DNA of 39,661 nucleotides from a bacterium. GTDB taxonomy: Bacteria > Actinomycetota > Acidimicrobiia > Acidimicrobiales > CATQHL01. This document shows, piece by piece, positions 28,828-36,594 of this stretch (the first letter of the stretch is position 1; each line of letters opens with the position of its first letter). The notes below the pieces were generated by a model, which worked only from the letters and a program-made list of their open reading frames with translations, had not been told where the DNA came from and searched no databases. The translations under genes were made by a program, and so were the position numbers. The DNA lies in NCBI GenBank assembly GCA_026713745.1, contig JAPONU010000285.1, positions 1 through 39,661 on the forward strand, in the 5' to 3' direction.

Positions 28828-29711
28828 ACCCGCTCCCTGGCGCGGGTGCGCAGGATCCCCGCAGGCCGGAAGACGAACAGCAACGCGATCAGGACGAAGG
28901 TGATCCCGTTGACCATCCCGTCGAGTTCGTCGGGAAGCCGCGAGACGAGTTGTACCTCCACGATCCCAAGCAGGATGCCGCCCAGCACGGCGCCCTGGAG
29001 CCGCCCGAGGCCCCCGATCAGGGCCGCCAGGACACCCTTCAGCATCGGGAGGAGGCCCGCGTCCGGCGCCGCCCTCCCGGTCCTCATCAGGAACAGAACC
29101 GCCGCCACCCCGGCGAGCAGTCCGGCCAGGGCGAACGCCGACCGGATCACGAGGTTGCTTCGAACGCCGAGCAGTCGGGCCGTGTCGAAGTTCTCCGCGG
29201 CGGCCCGGATCGCCAGCCCGTAGATCGTCTTGCGCAGGATCGCCAGCGTGACCAGCAGCGTCACCACCGCTACCACGATCACGGCGATGTCGACCACCTC
29301 CACGCGCACACCGCCCACTGAGGTGGTCCTGTTGATCCAGTCCGGTCTCTCGAATCCCCGCGAGCTGGCCGACACGTACATGACGAAGCCTGCCTGCACC
29401 ACGAAGTGCACACCGAAGGACATGAGCAGCATGGCGAAGTCACTGGCGCCGCGGACCCAGCGGAATGCAACCATCTCGAGCGCCACCGACGTGGCGATCG
29501 AGGTCGCCATGATGACCGGGACGAGAACCCACCAGTCCATGCCGACGAGCGTCAGCCCGTACGCCACGTAGGCGCTGACGGTGATGAGCTCGCCGTGGGC
29601 GAAATTGACCATTCGCATGACCCCGAAGGTCAGGCCGATCCCCAGCGCCAGCAGCGCGTACTCGCTGCCGAGACCGAAACCGTCGATCAGCTGCTGGGCG
29701 AACTCGACCAT
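28824..29711 (-). CDS. Branched-chain amino acid-type ABC transporter permease (LivH-like)
   Basis: GSEYALLALGIGLTFGVMRMVNFAHGELITVSAYVAYGL, GGLGRLQGAVLGGILLGIVEVQL. Confidence 0.92.
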   Translation of the reverse strand: MVEFAQQLIDGFGLGSEYALLALGIGLTFGVMRMVNFAHGELITVSAYVAYGLTLVGMDWWVLVPVIMATSIATSVALEMVAFRWVRGASDFAMLLMSFGVHFVVQAGFVMYVSASSRGFERPDWINRTTSVGGVRVEVVDIAVIVVAVVTLLVTLAILRKTIYGLAIRAAAENFDTARLLGVRSNLVIRSAFALAGLLAGVAAVLFLMRTGRAAPDAGLLPMLKGVLAALIGGLGRLQGAVLGGILLGIVEVQLVSRLPDELDGMVNGITFVLIALLFVFRPAGILRTRARERV

Positions 29712-30451
29712 GACGTGCCGTTGCCCAGGAACGCCTCGAACAGGTCCTGGCGTGCCGCCAGGGACGCGGCCGGGCCGCTGGCGACGATGTCGCCGCTGCG
29801 GATGATGTAGGCGGTGTCCGCCATCTCCAGGAGGCGACGCGCATCCTGCTCGACGACGAACAGGGTGGTGCCCGCCCCGGCGAGCTCGCCGAGCAGGTCG
29901 AACACGTGGCTACGCAGGCTCGGCGCCAGACCGAGGGCCGGCTCGTCCATCAGCAGCAACGCCGGGCGGCTCATGAGCGCACGGGCGATGGCGAGCTGCT
30001 GCGCCTCACCGCCCGAGAGCAGGCCGGCGGGGGCCGACCGCCGGCGCCCGAGCGCCTCGAAGCGCTCCATCAACTCTGCCGCCAGCCGGCGGCGGCTTCG
30101 CGCACCGGTGGTGATGCCGGCGACGAGGAGGTTCTCCTCGGTCGTCAGCGAAGTCAGGATCCGGCGGTGCTCGGGGACCAGGGCGATGCCCGCACGCAGC
30201 AGCCGCTGCGGCGACCAGCCGGTGACGTCGCTGCCGCGCCAGCGGATCGTGCCGCCACCGGGCGGGTGCAGCCCGACGATGGCGTTGAGCAGGCTGCTCT
30301 TGCCGGCGCCGTTGGGCCCGATGAGAGCGACGAATTCACCGGCGCCGACGGTGATCGAGGCCCCGTGGACCGCCCGGACACCTCCGTAGGCGACCTCGAC
30401 CTGCTCGAGGGTCAGCAAGGTGTCCGGGCGGCCCGGGGTTTGTCGGTGCAC
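29687..30451 (-). CDS. Branched-chain amino acid-type ABC transporter ATP-binding protein (LivF-like)
   Basis: ALIGPNGAGKSSLLNAIVGLHPP...LVPEHRRILTSLTTEENL...LSGGEAQQLAIARALMSRPALLLMDEPALGLAP. Confidence 0.93.
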   Translation of the reverse strand: MHRQTPGRPDTLLTLEQVEVAYGGVRAVHGASITVGAGEFVALIGPNGAGKSSLLNAIVGLHPPGGGTIRWRGSDVTGWSPQRLLRAGIALVPEHRRILTSLTTEENLLVAGITTGARSRRRLAAELMERFEALGRRRSAPAGLLSGGEAQQLAIARALMSRPALLLMDEPALGLAPSLRSHVFDLLGELAGAGTTLFVVEQDARRLLEMADTAYIIRSGDIVASGPAASLAARQDLFEAFLGNGTSWSSSPSS

Positions 30452-31810
30452 TCAGCCGTACACGGCGGCGAGGGTCGCCTCGCCGTTCACGACCTCGTGC
30501 ACGTAGACGGGCGTGTTCGGCGTCGCTCCCCCGTCGTAGATCAGCGTGCCGGTCAGGCCTTCGACCCCCGTCCCGGCGATGATGGCCTCACCGACGGTGA
30601 CCGGGTCGAGCGAACCGGTGCGGATTACGGCGTCGGCGATGACCAGGATGGCGTCGGCGGCGAGTGCCGAGTACGACTCGCTCTCGGGGGCGACGCCCTT
30701 GACGGCCTGATAGCCGGCGAGGAAGCGGAGCATCCGGCCGTCGGGCTCAGGGAAGGTGTGCGACGTGTGGAAGAACCCCTCGACGCCGTCGACGAAATAG
30801 CCGCCGGTCGCGGTGAAGGCGTCCGCGATGAGCATCTCGGCGTCTACGCCGGCCTCGCCGAGTTGCGCTCCCAGGATCGCCGCCTGGAAGGCGAGCAGCG
30901 CCGAGTAGACGACATCGGGCTGCGGGTCGAGCGCGGCGATCTCATTGACCTGCGCCGAGAAGTCGGTGGTCTGCACAGGCACGAACGGGTAGTCACCCAG
31001 GACGTCGCCGCCGAGTTCTTCGAACTTCTCGGTGAAGACCTCGACGACGTAACCGAAGTACGGCCCCGGAACGCTGAACGTGGCGGCCGTGGTCCAGCCC
31101 CGGCTGATCGCGAACTCGGCTGCCGCCTCCGCCTGCGCGGTGTCGGTGAACGAAGCCAGCAGTGACAGGATCGACGGGTCCGCCAGCAGCGGCTCGGTGG
31201 ACGAGACCGAAATCGTCGGGACCACTCCAGCGGTGATCTGCAGGATCGCCTGGTTGACGTCGAAGAAGGCCGGGCCCAGGATTGCCGTGACGTCCTCGTC
31301 AAGCAGTTCCTGTGCCACACGGCCAGCCGTCTCGGGGTCGCCCTCGATATCGCGGATCACCATCTCGACCGGATGGCCGTCCACGCCGCCCCAGCAGTTG
31401 ACGAGCTCGACGAAGTACTCCGCCGCCGCCGCCGCCGGGATGTCCACGAATCCACCGAGTTCGGAGAAGTCGGCGGCGTAGCCGATCCGCAGGGGTTCGC
31501 CCTGCGGTGCCGCGGCGCAGTCCGCCAGGTCGGCGGCGAGGATCGCGTCGACATCCAGATCCATCGACGCCGCCGGGGCCTCGGACGGCTCCTCGGGCGG
31601 AGCCGGCGCGGGTTCAGGAGGCGGGGCCGGGGCCGGTTCGGCCGGGGGCGGCGCGGGTTCAGGAGGCGGGGCCGGGGCCGGTTCGGCCGGGGGCGGGGGC
31701 GCCGCGGGGGTGCCGGTCGTCTCGCCGTCGTCGCCTGCGCACGCCGCGGCCAGCAGCGCCACCGTCAGCACGACGACGAGCGCCTGGATGATGGTCTTCG
31801 GTGTTCTCAT
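30452..31810 (-). CDS. Liv-type ABC transporter substrate-binding lipoprotein with Pro/Ala/Glu-rich linker
   Basis: Lipobox region ALLAAACAGDDGE, PAEPAPAP linker, then a periplasmic-binding type I fold (EPLRIGYAADFSELGGFVDIPAAAAAEYFVELVNCWGGVDGHPVEMVIRDIEGDPETAGRVAQELL). Confidence 0.9.
   Translation of the reverse strand: MRTPKTIIQALVVVLTVALLAAACAGDDGETTGTPAAPPPPAEPAPAPPPEPAPPPAEPAPAPPPEPAPAPPEEPSEAPAASMDLDVDAILAADLADCAAAPQGEPLRIGYAADFSELGGFVDIPAAAAAEYFVELVNCWGGVDGHPVEMVIRDIEGDPETAGRVAQELLDEDVTAILGPAFFDVNQAILQITAGVVPTISVSSTEPLLADPSILSLLASFTDTAQAEAAAEFAISRGWTTAATFSVPGPYFGYVVEVFTEKFEELGGDVLGDYPFVPVQTTDFSAQVNEIAALDPQPDVVYSALLAFQAAILGAQLGEAGVDAEMLIADAFTATGGYFVDGVEGFFHTSHTFPEPDGRMLRFLAGYQAVKGVAPESESYSALAADAILVIADAVIRTGSLDPVTVGEAIIAGTGVEGLTGTLIYDGGATPNTPVYVHEVVNGEATLAAVYG
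31605..31694. repeat. 45-bp perfect tandem duplication encoding the Pro/Ala/Glu linker of the substrate-binding lipoprotein
   Basis: GGCGCGGGTTCAGGAGGCGGGGCCGGGGCCGGTTCGGCCGGGGGC at 31605-31649 and again at 31650-31694. Confidence 0.85.
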
Positions 31811-31839
31811 GTCTTCCCCCTTGTGGGTGTCATGGGTAG

Positions 31840-32670
31840 TCAGGCGGAGAGAAAGTCGGCGACGAGCCGGTTGAACCGATCCGGGTTCTCGATGAACATG
31901 AAGTGGTTGCCCCCCTCGTCGGCCGCGATGGACTCAAAGGTGGCGCCGGGGGTCTGCTCGGCGGCCCAGCGCGTCGCCGAGTCCGGGACGAACGAGCCCT
32001 CGCCGGCGATGTAGAGAGCGGGCCGGTTGATGCGCGGCGGCACGTCGCGCCAGTCCGCCAGGATGTCCGAGAAGAACTCGCGGGCCGAGAGCGGCCCCGG
32101 CATGCGGGCATTCTCGGCCAGCAGCCAGGCCATGTCCTCGGTGGAGATGTTCGGCGTGACCATCCCCTCGAGCAGCCCCGGGACCACCTGGCCCGCGGCG
32201 CCACCGGTCAGGCCGTTGTAGATCCCGAAGAATGCCTCGGCGCTGAGGATCGACCCGTAGTCGGTGATGTCCTGCTCGCTGAAGGCAGGGTTGGCGATGG
32301 GATGGGTCATCATGTCCACGAACACGACCCTGTCCAGCCCGTCGCCCGCGAACAGGTCGAAGTACGACCACAGCACGCAGCACCCCATCGAATGGCCGAG
32401 CACGTGCGCGCGCGGCCCGGCCACCTCGCTGATCACCGTCCGGAGATCCATGGCGTAGCGGGAGACGCGGTAGCCGTGATCGGGTCGCTGCGACTCTCCG
32501 TGGCCACGCAGGTCGAAGGTGATGACCCGGAAGCGGTCGCTGAGGCCTTCGACCTGCCGCTCGAACAGCGCCGCCGTCTGGTTCCAGCCGTGCACCAGGA
32601 TGAGCGGCGCCCCGGTCCCCGCCACGTCGTAATGCAACGCCACGCCGTCGTTGGTGGTCACCGTCGCCAT
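31840..32670 (-). CDS. Alpha/beta hydrolase
   Basis: MATVTTNDGVALHYDVAGTGAPLILVHGWNQ, nucleophile elbow GHSMGCC, FDLRGHGESQRP, terminal GGNHFMFIENPDRFNRLVADFL. Confidence 0.9.
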   Translation of the reverse strand: MATVTTNDGVALHYDVAGTGAPLILVHGWNQTAALFERQVEGLSDRFRVITFDLRGHGESQRPDHGYRVSRYAMDLRTVISEVAGPRAHVLGHSMGCCVLWSYFDLFAGDGLDRVVFVDMMTHPIANPAFSEQDITDYGSILSAEAFFGIYNGLTGGAAGQVVPGLLEGMVTPNISTEDMAWLLAENARMPGPLSAREFFSDILADWRDVPPRINRPALYIAGEGSFVPDSATRWAAEQTPGATFESIAADEGGNHFMFIENPDRFNRLVADFLSA

Positions 32671-32807
32671 CGATCGTCTCCTCGTCTTCGCCGGACGTTC
32701 CGGAACCGACGGCACGCGCTACGAGTCGAACCCGCAGGACGCGCCGCGGCTCAAACGAGATCAGAACCCTCGGGACCCGGCAGGGCTATCCGCCCAGCGC
32801 CGGGGAT

Positions 32808-32859
32808 TGTCCGGAAACGGAGGTTTCTTGTCCGTTTTGCGCAGCGGAGCCTGGACAAG
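32808..32859. promoter_or_regulatory. Candidate AraC-type operator: two direct TTGTCCG half-sites 20 bp apart, an inverted GGACAAG, and an internal GAAAC-GGAG-GTTTC palindrome
   Basis: TTGTCCG at 32808 and 32828, GGACAAG at 32853. Located between divergent hydrolase and AraC genes. Confidence 0.4.
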
Positions 32860-32887
32860 GCCGCGGCGCGGGTCGTAGCGTCCGGGT

Positions 32888-33826
32888 ATGCGGGCCGCCG
32901 CGGTCTTTCAGCGGTACAGGAGCATCGACGACCAGGCAGAGCAACTGACCGGCTTCGATCAGTCCTACCAACAGCTGGATCGCGGCTCGTACCGCGGCGC
33001 GTTCCTGGCGTGCGACGACGAGGAGGTCGGCTTCTTCGTCGAACACACCAACCGGCGACTCGGCCAGCAGGGCGCAGGCCCGGACGGCATGATCAGCGCG
33101 GTCGTCCTGCTCAGCGCCCCGGGTCACTCACTGAACAACGGGTCCACGTTCAGCATGGACGACATCGTGCTGGTGGGATCCGGTGGTGCCTACGAGGCCG
33201 TTATCGACGCGGGGGTCGAGCCGGCGGTCTTCAGCGTCCCCCTGGGGGCGACGACCGCCCTACCACTGCGCCGCCTCTCCGACCAGCAGGCGGGCCGGGT
33301 GCGCCGCATCGCCGATCCAGAACTCAGCAGGAAGTTCCGAGCCGTGGCAGCCAACGCACTGCGATCCTGGGATGCGGCCTCCCAGAGCGTCTCGGTGCCG
33401 CGCTCGGTCGTGCACGCGCTGATGCTCGAGGTGCTCACGGCGCCAAGCGCGGCTGACGGGTCGTCACACGGCTCGATCCAGCTCTACCGGGCAGCACGCG
33501 ACGTCATGGTCGATGCTCTGACGGTGTCGCTGCCGGTTCCCGAGGTCGCCTCGCGGGTGGGGTCGTCCCGCCGTACCCTTGAGCAGGCCTTCGACACCTG
33601 CGTCTCGGTGAGCCCTGCCCGCTTCCACAAGCTGCTGAGGCTCAACAACGCCCGCCGGCTGCTCGAGAGCGGGCGACATTCCGTGAGCCGGAGCGCCACC
33701 AGCAGCGGCCTGCACCACCTCGGTCGGTTCTCGAGCGACTACCACGAGTTGTTCGGCGAGTTGCCCTCGGAGACCGCGCTACGCGCCAAGGTGCTCATCG
33801 CAGACCCGGCGCCGGCCGGCGTCTGA
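32888..33826 (+). CDS. AraC-family transcriptional regulator
   Basis: C-terminal AraC HTH (VPEVASRVGSSRRTLEQAFDTCVSVSPARFHKLLRLNNARRLLESGRHSVSRSATSSGLHHLGRFSSDYHELFGELPSET). Confidence 0.9.
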   Translation: MRAAAVFQRYRSIDDQAEQLTGFDQSYQQLDRGSYRGAFLACDDEEVGFFVEHTNRRLGQQGAGPDGMISAVVLLSAPGHSLNNGSTFSMDDIVLVGSGGAYEAVIDAGVEPAVFSVPLGATTALPLRRLSDQQAGRVRRIADPELSRKFRAVAANALRSWDAASQSVSVPRSVVHALMLEVLTAPSAADGSSHGSIQLYRAARDVMVDALTVSLPVPEVASRVGSSRRTLEQAFDTCVSVSPARFHKLLRLNNARRLLESGRHSVSRSATSSGLHHLGRFSSDYHELFGELPSETALRAKVLIADPAPAGV

Positions 33827-33880
33827 GCAGCCGATTCCGATCCGGCGCCGCTCGGGCGCGTTCCGGGCCGCGCCTGCGTC

Positions 33881-34055
33881 TCAGGTTGCCGCGGCCCGGG
33901 GTGCGGGCTCGGGCGCGCTCCAGTCCTGCGGGATCGAGGAGAAATCGAAGAACGGCTCGACGTCACCGCCGGTCACCGCCTCGGCGATCTGCGCATAGAA
34001 CCCTTGCCCGGTCACCGCCTCGGCGATCTGCGCATAGAACCCTTGCCCGGTCTCG
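33881..34055 (-). pseudogene. C-terminal remnant of an unidentified protein
   Basis: Protein-like minus-strand tail (VAFETGQGFYAQIAEAVT...GGDVEPFFDFSSIPQDWSAPEPAPRAAAT*) with no credible upstream continuation. The ORF upstream of about 34055 is antisense to an Lrp-like segment. Confidence 0.4.
33972..34049. repeat. 39-bp perfect tandem duplication (13 codons, GQGFYAQIAEAVT x2 on the minus strand)
   Basis: GTCACCGCCTCGGCGATCTGCGCATAGAACCCTTGCCCG at 33972-34010 and 34011-34049. Confidence 0.85.
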
Positions 34056-34270
34056 AAGGCGACGTGTTGGCAGGAGTGATCGCCATGTCGCTCACCGGGC
34101 GCGGCGACCTTCTCGTGCGGGTCGTGGCACCGACCAACGACGACCTCCACGAGATCCTGCAGCAGATCGCCGCCATCGACGAAGTGCGCCGCACCGAGAC
34201 GCTGCTCGCCCTGCACACCTCCCTGACACGCAGCAGCGCCGACCTCGTCGCCGCGGGCACCCACCCCTGA
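34055..34270 (+). pseudogene. C-terminal remnant of an Lrp/AsnC-family regulator (RAM/ligand-binding half only)
   Basis: VLAGVIAMSLTGRGDLLVRVVAPTNDDLHEILQQIAAIDEVRRTETLLALHTSLTRS matches the Lrp/AsnC C-terminal pattern (G.yDlll.V...l..i...i..i.gV..t.T...l). No HTH upstream; the first ATG in frame is at 34085. Confidence 0.65.
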
Positions 34271-34290
34271 CCGGCCGGCGCGCCAGGCCG

Positions 34291-35253
34291 CTACGGGGAA
34301 GCCGAGAACGCCGTCCGGCGGGCGTCGCTGGGGGTGGTGCCGTAGGCCTCGGCGAAGCAGCGCGAGAAGTGTGCCGGGGACTTGAAGCCGTGGCTGAAGG
34401 CGATGTCGGTGATGGTCTTGGCGCGGTGCTGGCCCGAGACGAGGTCGTCGCGGCAGCGGGCCAGGCGGCGGCGCATGAGGTAGGTGGTGACCGTCGTGTT
34501 GTGGTCCCGGAATAGTTGGTGGAGGTAGCGCAGCGAGACGCCGATGGAGGAGGCGATGCGGGCCGGATCCAGGTCGGGGTCGTCGGCATAGGCGTTGATG
34601 TAGGTGCAGGCCCGCAGGAAATGCTTGGTGCCGCTGGACCCCGGCGCCATCGCATCGCCGAAATGGTCCGCCAGCGCCACGCCGAGTAGATCGAGGGCGC
34701 TCGTGGCGAGTTGGCGCGACACGGCGTTCTCCTCACCGGAGGCGAAGGGCTCCAGCGAGCGCAGGAACGACGAGACCGGGGCGGTCACGTTGCCGTCGCT
34801 GCGCATGCGCACCGCGGTCAGCGGTTCGGGAAACGGGCAGCGTTCCAGCAGGAACTGCCGGTCGAACTGCAGCACGAGCATGTCGAACTCTTCGGGCATG
34901 ACGAGGTTGTACGGCCGGGTGGTGTCATAGAGCGCGAAGTCGCCCGCCTCCAGGACAGCCTGACGGTCATCCTGGATCACGACCCCGACACCGCTGAGTT
35001 GCAGCGAGACGAGCACCTCATCGCGGGGTTCGGTGCTGATCAGCGACGGGGAGCGGTGGACCGTGTGAGGCTGCGCGTGCACCCGGCTGAGCGCCAGCAC
35101 GCCCAGATCGCTGCTGGAGATCTGGGCCTGGAAGGGTTGCTCGGAAGGCAGCGCCTCGGCCTCGAGCCGCACGAACGCCGAGCAGATGACCTCGTGCCAG
35201 AAATCGAAGCGATCCCGGCCGGCGACCGTCTCGGTGTTCGCTGTTGTGACCAC
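34291..35253 (-). CDS. AraC-family transcriptional regulator (AraC-binding-like N-terminal domain)
   Basis: GTG start at 35253 (VVTTANTETVAGRDRFDFWHEVICSAFVRLEAEAL). C-terminal HTH (LDPARIASSIGVSLRYLHQLFRDHNTTVTTYLMRRRLARCRDDLVSGQHRAKTITDIAFSHGFKSPAHFSRCFAEAYGTTPSDAR). Confidence 0.92.
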   Translation of the reverse strand: MVTTANTETVAGRDRFDFWHEVICSAFVRLEAEALPSEQPFQAQISSSDLGVLALSRVHAQPHTVHRSPSLISTEPRDEVLVSLQLSGVGVVIQDDRQAVLEAGDFALYDTTRPYNLVMPEEFDMLVLQFDRQFLLERCPFPEPLTAVRMRSDGNVTAPVSSFLRSLEPFASGEENAVSRQLATSALDLLGVALADHFGDAMAPGSSGTKHFLRACTYINAYADDPDLDPARIASSIGVSLRYLHQLFRDHNTTVTTYLMRRRLARCRDDLVSGQHRAKTITDIAFSHGFKSPAHFSRCFAEAYGTTPSDARRTAFSASP

Positions 35254-35301
35254 CTGGGCCTCCCGACCTGTGCCGGGAGGAACGTTCTCCCAGCGCAGAA
35301 G

Positions 35302-35313
35302 AGAGTGCACTCT
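35302..35313. promoter_or_regulatory. Candidate operator: 12-bp perfect palindrome AGAGTGCACTCT
   Basis: Perfect self-complementary dodecamer, about 50 bp upstream of the AraC regulator start and divergent to nitrilase. Confidence 0.35.
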
Positions 35314-35391
35314 GAGACAAGAGATTAGACGCTGTAAGGATTGAAGCCCTCGCGGGCCCCTTCGTAGCGTGCTGAACATGGTGGAGAGAAC

Positions 35392-35453
35392 CGCCACGCT
35401 TCGCTGCAGCGCACCGCCCGCCACGCTTCGCTGCAGCGCACCGCCCGCCACGC
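35392..35453. repeat. 27-bp tandem repeat (two full copies plus 8 bp), each copy containing the palindrome CGCTGCAGCG
   Basis: CGCCACGCTTCGCTGCAGCGCACCGCC at 35392-35418 and 35419-35445, then CGCCACGC. Located in the intergenic region upstream of nitrilase. Confidence 0.85.
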
Positions 35454-35528
35454 GCCGCATGCGACCCGGGGAAACCTCGCCGGGTGGCCCTCCTCGGTCG
35501 GTCAACCCGCATCGGTGAAGGAGTCGCC

Positions 35529-36560
35529 ATGACTGCAGCCGCCCCGTTCGTCGCCGCCGCAGTGCAGGCGGAGCCGTGCTGGCTCGAAGTGGACGCCGGA
35601 GTCGAGAAGGCTGCCGGTCTGATCGCCGAGGCGGCGGCCAACGATGCCCGGCTCGTGGCATTCCCCGAGACGTGGATTCCCGGTTACCCGCACTTCCTGT
35701 GGCTGGGGTCGCAGGCCTGGGGCATGCAGTTCGTTCAGCGCTTCCACGAGAACTCCGTCACCGTCGGTGACGAGGCGTTCCAGCGGCTCGCCCGGGCGGC
35801 CGCCGACAACGACATCGCTGTGGTGTTCGGCGCCAGCGAGAGGGACCGGGGGTCGCTGTACATGGCGTAGTTCGCCTTCGGCGCCGACGGCGAGGTGCTG
35901 TTCGCGCGCCGCAAGCTGAAGCCCACCCACGTGGAGCGCGCCCTGTTCGGCCAGGGCGACGGCAGCCACCTGCACGTGCAGGACGTGGACGGCATCGGCC
36001 GGCTCGGGGCGTTGAACTGCTGGGAGCACCTGCAGCCGCTCACCAAGTTCGCGATGTACAGCCAGGGCGAGCAGGTGCACGTGGCGAGCTGGCCCTCGTT
36101 CTGCCTCTACCGCGGGCTGGCCAATGCCCTCGACATCGACGTGAACATGAACGCCACGCAGGTGTACGCGGTGGAGGGCTCGTGCTTCACGATCGCCGCG
36201 ACCACCGTGACCGGCGAGGCCGGGCTGGACCTGTTCTGCCAGGATGACGAGCAGCGTGCCCTGCTGGGCGGGGCCGGTGGCGGCGGCAGCAGCCGCATCT
36301 ACGCCCCCGACGGGCGGATCGTCTCGAACCTCCTGGACGAGCACAGCGAGGGAATCGTCTACGCCGAGATCGACCTGTCGCTGATCCCCCTGTCGAAGGT
36401 CGCCCAGGACCCAAGCGGCCACTACTCGCGCCCCGACGTGACCCGGTTGGTCTTCGATCCCCGACCGCAGCCGACCGTGGAGATCGTCGGCGCCGAGTTC
36501 GCCGCGCCGCGTGACGACGACGAGGCACTCGAGGAACTTCCACAGCCCGCAACGGCCTGA
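35529..36560 (+). pseudogene. Nitrilase (carbon-nitrogen hydrolase superfamily) interrupted by one in-frame TAG at 35868-35870
   Basis: One continuous frame 35529-36560 apart from the TAG: LVAFPETWIPGYPHFLWLG (Glu), then LYMA*FAFGADGEVLFARRKLKPTHVER (Lys), then LGALNCWEHLQPL (Cys). Confidence 0.88.
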
Positions 36561-36594
36561 GATGCCGTCACGCATACCCGAAAGCGAGGACACC

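Noticed and set aside
31840-32670. Alpha/beta hydrolase as the missing kynurenine formamidase
   Set aside because: Generic hydrolase motifs, in a different transcription unit from the kyn genes and adjacent to its own AraC regulator; kept only as a speculative candidate.
35392-35453. Tandem repeats as a CRISPR array
   Set aside because: Only two to three directly abutting copies with no spacers and no cas genes nearby.
35868-35870. TAG as a pyrrolysine or genome-wide reassigned codon
   Set aside because: Several intact neighbours (aminotransferase, M23, TDO, ALDH) end in TAG at the expected protein end, and I saw no pyl genes in the window. Site-specific readthrough is not excluded.
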